Origin: Conexibacter sp. SYSU D00693
Lineage (GTDB): Bacteria > Actinomycetota > Thermoleophilia > Solirubrobacterales > Solirubrobacteraceae
Assembly: GCF_017084525.1 (NCBI RefSeq)
Contig: NZ_CP070950.1
Coordinates: forward strand, 4,278,001 to 4,342,000
Reading direction: 5' to 3'
Length of the DNA stretch: 64,000 bases
Shown: positions 9,191-16,521 of the stretch, one piece after another
How the letters are laid out: every line of letters starts with the position of its first letter
Position numbering within the stretch: the first letter of the stretch is position 1
The notes under the pieces: model-generated
Database searches by the model: none
The model's input: the letters and a program-made list of their open reading frames with translations, nothing else
Told to the model about the DNA's origin: nothing
Position numbers and translations under genes: made by a program

Positions 9191-9250
9191 CGGGCATCGA
9201 GTGGCGGATCCTCCGCTCCCAGGACGGAGGATCCGCCAACGGATGGCCCC
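9191..9250. repeat. type B palindromic element, copy 1
   Basis: Outer sequence CATCGAGTGGCG ... CGCCAACGGATGGCCC encloses a perfect 13-bp stem: GGCGGATCCTCCG at 9203-9215 and CGGAGGATCCGCC at 9225-9237, with a 9-nt loop. It lies between two converging genes (lipoprotein and penicillin-binding protein), so it may also stop transcription in both directions. Two further copies occur at 21231-21284 and 38752-38812. Confidence 0.8.
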
Positions 9251-9284
9251 GAACGGCTCGCGGAGCGCCGCCGACGTGTCCCGG

Positions 9285-11087
9285 CTACCCCAGCGCGGCC
9301 TGCAGCACCTGCCGCGCCGCCGGGGCCGCCGTGTCCCCGCCCGCGCCCTGGCCGACGAGCATCACGCCGACCGCGACCTCCGGGTCGTCGGCCGGGGCGT
9401 AGGCGGTGAACCAGGCGGTGGTGTCGCTCGTGTCGGTGCCGTCGCAGCCGGCGCCGGGGGCGGGGGCGATCGGGCCGGCGCCGGGGGCCTCGGGCGGGGG
9501 CTCGCAGCCTTGGGTCTGCTTGAGCTCGGCGGTGCCGGTCTTGCCGGCGACCGGGACGCCCTTGATCGCCGCGGAGGTGCCGGTGCCGCTGCGGACGACC
9601 TCGCGCATGAGGCGCTCGAGCGTCCGCGCGGTCCTGGCGCTCACCGCGCGGGTGGACTCGGCCCGCTCGCCGATGCGGCGGCCGTCGAGGGTGAGGACGG
9701 GGCGGCGGCCCTCGAGTGCGACGGTCGCGGCCACCGTCGCCATCTCGAGCGCGGTCGCCTGCAGCCGGCCCTGGCCGATGGCGCTCGAGCCGACCGCCAG
9801 GTCGTCGCCGATCTCGCCGGCCCGGGGGATCGTGCTCGTCGCCGCCCCCGGGATGGCCGGCGGCTGGTTGAAGCCGAAGGCCTCGGCGGTCTTGACGAGC
9901 CGCGCCGCGCCGACCTCGGCGCCCAGCGGCGCGAAGACGGAGTTGCAGGACTCGGCGAACGCCTCGAGGAACGTCCCGCCGCACGCCTCGCCGTTGGCGT
10001 TCTGGAGGTCGACGCCCTCGAGCGTCGCCGCCGTCTGGACCGGGAAGCGCTTGCCGAGGCTGACCTTGCCGGCCTCGAGCGCGGCGGCCGCGGTGATGAC
10101 CTTGAACGTCGACCCCGGCGGCTGGAGGCCGGAGAAGCCGATGCCCGCGGCGGCGAGGACCTCGCCCGTGCGCGGCCTGACCGCCACGACGCCGCCGAGC
10201 CGGCCGGCCAGGGCGGTGACCGCGGCGGTCTGCACGGACGGCGCGATCGTCGTGCGGACGGCGGGCGCCTTGCGCGGCCGCGCCGTCGCGATGAGGCGCG
10301 AGCCGGCCCGCAGCTCCCCGCCGGGCGTGCCGTGCAGCCGGTCGTCGAAGATCCGCTCGAGCCCGTTGATGCCGACCTGGGCGTCGGCCGGCACGCCGAG
10401 CTTGCGCAGCGCCTCCTGGCGCTCGTCGGGCGCGGGGCCCAGCGAGCCGCGGATGTCGGACGCGGCGGCCAGCGGTGAGGAGCGGTCGGGCCCGGACGCC
10501 AGCGGGCTCCCGTCACGGGCCAGGATCGATGCCCGCTCGGGCAGCGTCGTCGTGCGGCGCAGCCGCTCGCCCTTCTTCAGCCCGGGGAAGACGAGCTCGC
10601 TGGTCCACGCGATGCCCAGGGCGTCGCCGTCCTCCTCGACCGGGAGGACGACGGGCCCGCGCAGCGTCCCGAAGACCCGGGTGCGCACCGCGACGTCGAC
10701 GGTCCAGCGGCCGTCGTCGCGCTCGGTCGGCTCGCCGAAGCGCAGGACCTCGGCGGTGGCGGTCGCCAGCGCGCGCCGGTGGTCGCGTGCGAAGGCGACC
10801 GCGCTCTCGGCGTTCTTGGCGCGGTCGGTGAGCCGGTCGTGCATCGCCGCGTAGTCGCCGGCCGCCCACGCGCGCACGTAGGCGTCGACGAGCTCCTGGC
10901 GCTCGTCGCTGCCCAGCGACGAGACCGCCACGACCGTGCCGCCGCCGACCACCACGAGCAGCGCGGCGAGCGGGAGCGCCCGCCGGCGCAGCCGGTCGGC
11001 GCGCGTCGGCCGCCGCCGACGCCCCGCGCCGGGGGAGAGGGCGGAGGTCGCAGGGCGCGCCCCGGTTCGTCCTCGCGTCGGCGCCAC
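9285..11087 (-). CDS. class B penicillin-binding protein (transpeptidase) with NTF2-like domain
   Basis: About 600 residues, anchored by one N-terminal helix after a basic tail (RRRALPLAALLVVVGGGTVV). An NTF2-like (MecA_N-type) domain covers roughly residues 55-160 (ELVDAYVRAWAAGDYAAMHD), then a PBP dimerisation region, then the transpeptidase domain with STFK (Ser about 326), SCN (SCNSVFAPLG) and KTG (Lys about 516). It cross-links peptidoglycan in the periplasm; actinobacterial PbpA-type enzymes act in elongation or division. The GTG at 11087 was chosen because a TACCGT box lies 10 nt upstream; a GTG at 11099 is possible. Confidence 0.92.
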   Translation of the reverse strand: MAPTRGRTGARPATSALSPGAGRRRRPTRADRLRRRALPLAALLVVVGGGTVVAVSSLGSDERQELVDAYVRAWAAGDYAAMHDRLTDRAKNAESAVAFARDHRRALATATAEVLRFGEPTERDDGRWTVDVAVRTRVFGTLRGPVVLPVEEDGDALGIAWTSELVFPGLKKGERLRRTTTLPERASILARDGSPLASGPDRSSPLAAASDIRGSLGPAPDERQEALRKLGVPADAQVGINGLERIFDDRLHGTPGGELRAGSRLIATARPRKAPAVRTTIAPSVQTAAVTALAGRLGGVVAVRPRTGEVLAAAGIGFSGLQPPGSTFKVITAAAALEAGKVSLGKRFPVQTAATLEGVDLQNANGEACGGTFLEAFAESCNSVFAPLGAEVGAARLVKTAEAFGFNQPPAIPGAATSTIPRAGEIGDDLAVGSSAIGQGRLQATALEMATVAATVALEGRRPVLTLDGRRIGERAESTRAVSARTARTLERLMREVVRSGTGTSAAIKGVPVAGKTGTAELKQTQGCEPPPEAPGAGPIAPAPGAGCDGTDTSDTTAWFTAYAPADDPEVAVGVMLVGQGAGGDTAAPAARQVLQAALG

Positions 11088-11097
11088 GTGGGGCTGC

Positions 11098-11156
11098 ACG
11101 GTACCCGCCGCGCGGGCCCCACGATCCCGTCGATCCTCAGCGTGCACGAGTACGCT
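11098..11156. promoter_or_regulatory. divergent leaderless-type promoters
   Basis: On the minus strand TACCGT (11103-11098) precedes the penicillin-binding protein GTG by 10 nt. On the plus strand TACGCT (11151-11156) precedes the MarP-like protease ATG by 10 nt. No ribosome-binding site is visible for either gene. Confidence 0.45.
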
Positions 11157-11166
11157 CGCCCGGCGC

Positions 11167-12318
11167 ATGACCGTCGTCGACTGGAGCATCGTCGCCTTCG
11201 CGGCGATCCTGGCCGCCTTCGGGTGGCGCCAGGGCTTCGTGGTCGGCGCCCTGTCGCTCGGCGGGTTCGCCCTCGGCGCGTGGCTCGGGACCCGTCTCGC
11301 GCCCGCGGTGCTGAGCGAGGGCTCCGCGTCCCCGTACGCGCCCCTGTTCGGCCTGCTCGGCGCGCTGCTGGGCGGCGCGATCCTCGCCACCGGCCTCGAG
11401 GGCCTGGGCGCCGCGCTGCGGTCGATGATCGTCGTCCCCGGGCTGCGCGCCCTCGACGGCCTCCTCGGGGCGGGGCTCGCGGCCGCGCTCGCCCTCGCGC
11501 TCGCGTGGCTCTTCGGCGCCGTCGCGCTGCACACGCCCGGCGCGCGCGACCTGCGCCGGGAGGTCCAGCGCTCCGAGGTCCTCGCGCGCCTCAACGACCT
11601 GCTGCCGCCCAGCGGCCCGCTGCTCAACGCCCTCGCCCGCTTCGACCCGTTCCCGCGCCTGGACGGCCCGCAGGCCGACGTGGCGCCCCCGCGCGCCGCC
11701 ATCGCGCGCGACCCGGAGGTCGCCGGCGCGGCGGCATCCGTCGTCCGCGTCCTGGGCACGGCGTGCGGCCTGGGCGTCTCGGGCTCGGGCTGGGTCGCCG
11801 CGCCCGGCGTCGTCGTCACGAACGCCCACGTCGTCGCCGGCCAGGACGACACGACGGTCCAGCTGCGGGGCAGGGGCGAGCACCTCGACGCCGACGCCGT
11901 GCTCTTCGACCCGCGCAACGACATCGCCGTCCTGCGCGTGGACGGGCTCGACGCGCCCGCCCTCGAGGTGGCGCAGGACCCGCCGGTCGGCCGCGCCGCC
12001 GCGATCCTCGGCTTCCCGCGCAACGGCCCGTACGACGTGCGTGCCGGGCGCCTGGGCCGCACCACGGACGTGCTGACCGAGGACGCCTACGGCCGCGGCC
12101 CCCTGCGCCGGCGCATCACCGCGCTGCGCGGCCTGGTCCGGCCCGGCAACTCCGGGGGGCCGATGGTCGACGGCGCGGGCCGCGTGGTGACGACGATCTT
12201 CGCCGCCTCGCGCGGCTCGGACCGCACGGGCGGCTACGGCGTGCCCGACGACCTGGTGCGCGACGCGCTGCGCGAGCGCTCCTCGCAGCCGGTCGGCACG
12301 GGTCCGTGCGCGCAGTGA
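11167..12318 (+). CDS. MarP-like membrane serine protease (CvpA + trypsin-like domains)
   Basis: A 383-residue protein. The first ~130 residues contain four hydrophobic helices of the CvpA/colicin V type. The remainder is an extracytoplasmic chymotrypsin-like protease with His in TNAHVVAG, Asp in NDIAVL and Ser in RPGNSGGPM. The same layout is found in mycobacterial MarP (Rv3671c), needed for acid and oxidative stress resistance and acting on a peptidoglycan hydrolase. Being divergent from a penicillin-binding protein gene fits a cell-envelope role. Confidence 0.9.
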   Translation: MTVVDWSIVAFAAILAAFGWRQGFVVGALSLGGFALGAWLGTRLAPAVLSEGSASPYAPLFGLLGALLGGAILATGLEGLGAALRSMIVVPGLRALDGLLGAGLAAALALALAWLFGAVALHTPGARDLRREVQRSEVLARLNDLLPPSGPLLNALARFDPFPRLDGPQADVAPPRAAIARDPEVAGAAASVVRVLGTACGLGVSGSGWVAAPGVVVTNAHVVAGQDDTTVQLRGRGEHLDADAVLFDPRNDIAVLRVDGLDAPALEVAQDPPVGRAAAILGFPRNGPYDVRAGRLGRTTDVLTEDAYGRGPLRRRITALRGLVRPGNSGGPMVDGAGRVVTTIFAASRGSDRTGGYGVPDDLVRDALRERSSQPVGTGPCAQ

Positions 12319-12375
12319 CGCAGAGGCGTCGCGCACCGCGCGCGACCTGCCACAGGCCGCGCCGGGCCCGGCCGC

Positions 12376-12381
12376 TACCCT
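12376..12381 (+). promoter_or_regulatory. TACCCT -10 box before topB
   Basis: TANNNT hexamer ending 9 nt before the topB ATG with no ribosome-binding site, matching the leaderless pattern seen elsewhere in the window. Confidence 0.4.
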
Positions 12382-12390
12382 CCCCGCCCC

Positions 12391-14697
12391 ATGGGCAAGA
12401 CCCTCGTCATCGCGGAGAAGCCGTCGGTCGGGCGCGACCTCGCGCGCGTGCTGCCCGGCCCCTTCGAGAAGAAGAGCGGGGCGGGGGAGCGGACCGAGCG
12501 CTGGCTCGAGGGTCCCGAGCACGTCATCACCTGGGCCGTCGGCCACCTCGTCCAGCTCGCCGAGCCCGACGAGTACGACGCGAAGTTCAAGAAGTGGCGG
12601 ATGGCCGACCTGCCGATCGTCCCCAGCCGCTTCAAGCTCGTGGTGCGCGACGAGCGCTCCCAGAAGCAGATGACGGTCATCCGCCAGCTGCTCAAGCGCG
12701 ACGACCTCGACCGCGTCATCAACGCCTGCGACGCCGGCCGCGAGGGCGAGCTGATCTTCAAGTACGTCGTCGAGAAGGCGGGCGGGACGAAGAGCCTGCC
12801 GGTCCAGCGCCTGTGGCTGTCGTCGATGACCACCGAGGCGATCAAGGACGCCTTCGGCCGGCTGCGCCCCGACGACGAGCTCGCGCTGCTCGAGGACGCC
12901 GCGCGCTCGCGCTCGGAGGCTGACTGGATCGTCGGCATGAACGCCACGCGCGCCGCGACCATCCGCCTGCGCTCGAGCTTCGACGGCGCCGTCTCCCTCG
13001 GCCGCGTGCAGACGCCGACGCTCGCGATCCTGACCCGCCGCGAGGAGGAGATCCGGGCGTTCAAGCCCGAGCCCTACTTCCTCGTCGACGCGACGTTCGA
13101 GACCGGGGACGGCCGCCGCTACGAGGGCCGCTGGGCCAAGGGCCCCGTCGACGCCGAGAAGGCCCACCGCGGCGACATCAAGTCCCCGCGCATCGCCGAC
13201 GGCGACATCGCCACGGCGATCGTCGAGGCGGTCCGCGGCGGCGCCGGCTCGATCACGAAGCTCGAGAAGACCAAGCGCACCGAACGCGCGCCGCTCCTCT
13301 ACGACCTCACGAGCCTCCAGCGCGAGGCCAACACGCGCTTCGGCTTCAGCGCCCGGCGCACCCTCGCGGCCGCCCAGCGCTGCTACGAGGAGCACAAGGT
13401 CCTCACGTACCCGCGCACGAGCTCGCGCTTCCTGACCAGCGACATGGTCGGGGAGCTCAAGCCGATCGCCGGCCACGTCGGCGCGCGGCCCGAGTACGCC
13501 AAGGCGGCCGCCTACGTCCGCGGCCTGGACCTCCTGCCCCTCGGGCGCGTGGTCAACGACGAGAAGGTCGGCGACCACCACGCGATCATCCCGACCAACG
13601 CGCCGCACAGGCTCGACAAGCTCTCCGACGACGACCGGCGCATCTACGACATGGTCGCCCGCCGGTTCCTCGCGGTCTTCCACCCCGAGGCGGTCTTCGA
13701 GAACACGCGCGTCGAGACGACGGTGGCCGAGCACGTCTTCCGCACCCGCGGCAAGGTCCTGCTCGTCCCGGGCTGGCGCGGGGTCTACGGCGAGGGCGCC
13801 GCGCCCGGCGACGCCGCGGGGTCCGACGACGACGAGGGCCGCGACCAGCAGCTGCCGAAGCTCGAGCAGGGCGAGGGGGTGGAGACCAAGGAGGTCGTCC
13901 GCCTCGAGAAGGAGACCAAGCCGCCCCGGCGCTACAGCGACGCGTCGCTGCTGGGCGCGATGGAGACCGCCGGCAAGCTCGTCGACGACGACGAGCTGCG
14001 CGAGGCGATGAAGGAGTCGGGCATCGGCACGCCCGCCACCCGCGCGGCGATCATCGAGCGCCTCATCGACGTGGGCTACGTCGAGCGCGACGGTCGCTCG
14101 CTCGTCGCCACCGAGAAGGGCCTGAACGTCATCCGCCTGCTCGGCGGCCACCCGCTCACCTCGCCGGCGCTCACCGGCGACTGGGAGAAGCGCCTGGCGC
14201 TCATCGAGCACGGCGACGACTCCCGCAAGGCGTTCATGAGCGACATCCAGAAGTTCGCCGGCGAGACCGTCGGCGTCCTCGACGCGACGCTCAAGGACGT
14301 CCGCATCCCGCGGGCGAACCTCGGCCCGTGCCCGGTCTGCGGCCACGACATCCAGGAGAACCGCAAGGGCTACTCGTGCTGGTCGCGCGAGGACCCGGGC
14401 TGCGGCTTCGTCATCTGGAAGTCCAAGGCGGGCAAGCAGCTGCCGGCCGCCGTGGCCAAGGAGCTCATCGCGACGGGCCGGACGGCCCGGCCGGTGACCG
14501 GCTTCAAGGGCCGCAGCGGCCGCTCGTTCCGCGCGCGCCTGGCGCTGCAGCAGGGCGAAGACGCCAAGTGGCGGGTCGAGTTCGACGAGCCGTGGGCCAA
14601 GGAGGGCGCGCGGGCGCCGTCCGAGGAGCACGAGGCCGAGGCGACCGCCGGTGCGGCGGCCGCGGCGTCGGCGCCGGCCGCCTCCGAAGCGGCGTAG
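12391..14697 (+). CDS. topB: type IA DNA topoisomerase (topoisomerase III)
   Basis: A 768-residue protein. An N-terminal Toprim domain (LVIAEKPSVGRDLARVL, acidic NACDAGREGELIF) is followed by the type IA core (VSLGRVQTPTLAIL). The active-site Tyr is in VLTYPRTSSRFL, about residue 340. The C-terminus has a zinc knuckle (CPVCGHDI ... CWSREDPGCGF) and an Ala/Glu-rich tail. It relaxes and decatenates DNA through a single-strand break. The short Toprim-to-core arrangement favours TopB over the main TopA. Confidence 0.93.
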   Translation: MGKTLVIAEKPSVGRDLARVLPGPFEKKSGAGERTERWLEGPEHVITWAVGHLVQLAEPDEYDAKFKKWRMADLPIVPSRFKLVVRDERSQKQMTVIRQLLKRDDLDRVINACDAGREGELIFKYVVEKAGGTKSLPVQRLWLSSMTTEAIKDAFGRLRPDDELALLEDAARSRSEADWIVGMNATRAATIRLRSSFDGAVSLGRVQTPTLAILTRREEEIRAFKPEPYFLVDATFETGDGRRYEGRWAKGPVDAEKAHRGDIKSPRIADGDIATAIVEAVRGGAGSITKLEKTKRTERAPLLYDLTSLQREANTRFGFSARRTLAAAQRCYEEHKVLTYPRTSSRFLTSDMVGELKPIAGHVGARPEYAKAAAYVRGLDLLPLGRVVNDEKVGDHHAIIPTNAPHRLDKLSDDDRRIYDMVARRFLAVFHPEAVFENTRVETTVAEHVFRTRGKVLLVPGWRGVYGEGAAPGDAAGSDDDEGRDQQLPKLEQGEGVETKEVVRLEKETKPPRRYSDASLLGAMETAGKLVDDDELREAMKESGIGTPATRAAIIERLIDVGYVERDGRSLVATEKGLNVIRLLGGHPLTSPALTGDWEKRLALIEHGDDSRKAFMSDIQKFAGETVGVLDATLKDVRIPRANLGPCPVCGHDIQENRKGYSCWSREDPGCGFVIWKSKAGKQLPAAVAKELIATGRTARPVTGFKGRSGRSFRARLALQQGEDAKWRVEFDEPWAKEGARAPSEEHEAEATAGAAAAASAPAASEAA

Positions 14698-14765
14698 TGC
14701 CCCGGGCGAAGGGCTGACGCCTGCGGCTCCCCGGACCCGCCTGGGCACCCGTCGGGCTGGCCACC

Positions 14766-15785
14766 GTGCTCGCCGGGCTCGGCCTCGGCGCGCTGGGGAT
14801 GCCGTCGTCGTACCTGTTCGCGGCGCTCCTGGTGGGCATCGCGGTCGCGCTGACCCGTCCCGGGACCGTCGACGTCGCGCCGCAGGCGTTCACCGCGGCG
14901 CAGGCGGTCACCGGCGTGGCCATCGGCGGCTACCTGCAGTCCTCCTCGCTGTCGGCGCTCGGGGACGCCTGGCTGCCGGTGGCGCTCGTGAGCGCCGCGA
15001 CGCTCGTGGTCTCGCTCGCGGCGGGCGCGGCGCTGGCGCGGACGACGAGCCTCGACGAGCCCACCGCGGCGCTGGGCATGGTCGCCGGCGGCGCCTCGGG
15101 CATCGTCGGGATGGCGGGCGAGCTGGGCGCCGACGACCGGCTCGTCGCCTTCATGCAGTACCTGCGGGTGCTCGTCGTCGTGCTCGTCACGCCGCTGCTC
15201 GTCGCCTTCGCCTTCGGCGGCGGCGGGGGAGGCGGCGGCGTCCCCGACGACGGGCCGGTGCTCGGTGACCTCGACGGCTGGGGCTTCACGGTCGCCGGCG
15301 CGGTCGTCGGCACCGTGGTGGCCACGCGCGTGCGGCTCACCGCCGCGTCGCTCATGGGCCCGCTGATCCTCTCGGGCGCGGTGCACCTGTCGACGGGCAG
15401 CGCCCCGGACGTCCCGCCGCTGCTGCGCGAGACGGCGTTCGCGCTCATCGGCCTCCAGGTCGGCCTGCGCTTCACGGTCGCGGCCCTGCGCCAGGCCGGC
15501 CGGCTGCTCGTGCCGACGCTCGTCGCGATCGTCGTCCTGCTCGCGGCCTGCGCCCTGCTGGCGGTGGGCCTCGACGCGGCGACGTCCGTCTCGCTGCTCG
15601 ACGCGTACCTCGCCACGACGCCGGGCGGCCTGTACGCCGTGCTGGCCGCGGCGTTCGGCTCCGGTGCCGACACGACGTTCGTCGTCGCGGTCCAGGGCCT
15701 GCGGCTGCTGGTGATGATCCTGCTCGCCCCGGTTGCCGTCCGGCTCGTGGTCGGCCATGGTGCACGGCGTGGGCGACACGGGTAG
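14766..15785 (+). CDS. AbrB-family membrane protein
   Basis: About 339 residues and 9-10 hydrophobic helices arranged as two AbrB duplication units (VTGVAIGGYLQSSSLSALG and a second ALIGLQVGLRFTVAAL). A Gly-rich linker sits in the middle. The family contains former 'ammonia monooxygenase' annotations and appears to be transport-related, with no firm substrate. The GTG at 14766 falls just inside the first helix; the frame is open to a stop at 14715 and a CTG at 14721 would give a better hydrophobic N-terminus, so the true start may be non-standard. Confidence 0.82.
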   Translation: MLAGLGLGALGMPSSYLFAALLVGIAVALTRPGTVDVAPQAFTAAQAVTGVAIGGYLQSSSLSALGDAWLPVALVSAATLVVSLAAGAALARTTSLDEPTAALGMVAGGASGIVGMAGELGADDRLVAFMQYLRVLVVVLVTPLLVAFAFGGGGGGGGVPDDGPVLGDLDGWGFTVAGAVVGTVVATRVRLTAASLMGPLILSGAVHLSTGSAPDVPPLLRETAFALIGLQVGLRFTVAALRQAGRLLVPTLVAIVVLLAACALLAVGLDAATSVSLLDAYLATTPGGLYAVLAAAFGSGADTTFVVAVQGLRLLVMILLAPVAVRLVVGHGARRGRHG

Positions 15786-15795
15786 AGCGCCGGGC

Positions 15796-16521
15796 GTGCG
15801 CGTCCCTGACTCCGTCCGCGCCCTGCTGTTCGACATGGACGGCGTGCTGACCGACACCGCGCGCGTCCATGCCGGCGCGTGGCAGCAGACCTTCGACGCG
15901 GTGCTCGACGAGCTCGGCAGCGACGCGCCGCGCTTCGACACCGACGCGGACTACCGCGCCTACGTCGACGGCAAGAGCCGCCTGGACGGCGTGCGGTCCT
16001 TCCTGGAGGCGCGCGGCGTCGAGCTCCCGGAGGGCGAGGCGGACGACGGGCCGCAGGCCCTGACCGTCCGCGGCGTCGGGAGGCGCAAGAACGACCTCGT
16101 GCTCGAGCTCATCCGCTCGCGCGGGGTCGACCGCTACGAGGGCTCGCTGCGCTTCGTCGAGCAGGCGCGCGCCAAGGGGCTGCAGACCGCGGTCGTCTCC
16201 TCGAGCGCCAACGCGCGCGAGGCGCTGCGCTCGGCCGGGATGGACGAGCTCTTCGACACCTGGGTCGACGGCGTGCGCATCGACGAGGAGGGCCTGCCGG
16301 GCAAGCCCGCGCCCGACACGTTCCTCGCCGCCGCGCGGGACCTCGGCGTGTCGCCCGCGCACGCGGCGGTCCTCGAGGACGCGCTCGCCGGCGTCGCGGC
16401 AGGGCGGGCCGGGGACTTCGGCTGGGTCGTCGGCGTCGACCGCACCGGGCATCCCGACGACCTGCGCAAGCACGGCGCCGACGTCGTCGTGCGAGACCTC
16501 GAGGAGCTGGAGCTCGCGTGA
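15796..16521 (+). CDS. HAD-superfamily phosphatase, beta-phosphoglucomutase-like
   Basis: About 241 residues. HAD motif I is LLFDMDGVLTDT, motif II VVSSSAN, motif III the Lys of GKPAPDTFL, and motif IV VLEDALAGVAAGRAG. The cap domain and the VLEDA motif are typical of beta-phosphoglucomutase, which turns beta-glucose 1-phosphate into glucose 6-phosphate. Its stop overlaps the start of the GH65 phosphorylase gene by 4 nt, and such phosphorylases release beta-glucose 1-phosphate, so the pair makes a short catabolic route. Upstream in-frame ATGs at 15733 and 15757 are possible but overlap the previous gene. Confidence 0.9.
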   Translation: MRVPDSVRALLFDMDGVLTDTARVHAGAWQQTFDAVLDELGSDAPRFDTDADYRAYVDGKSRLDGVRSFLEARGVELPEGEADDGPQALTVRGVGRRKNDLVLELIRSRGVDRYEGSLRFVEQARAKGLQTAVVSSSANAREALRSAGMDELFDTWVDGVRIDEEGLPGKPAPDTFLAAARDLGVSPAHAAVLEDALAGVAAGRAGDFGWVVGVDRTGHPDDLRKHGADVVVRDLEELELA

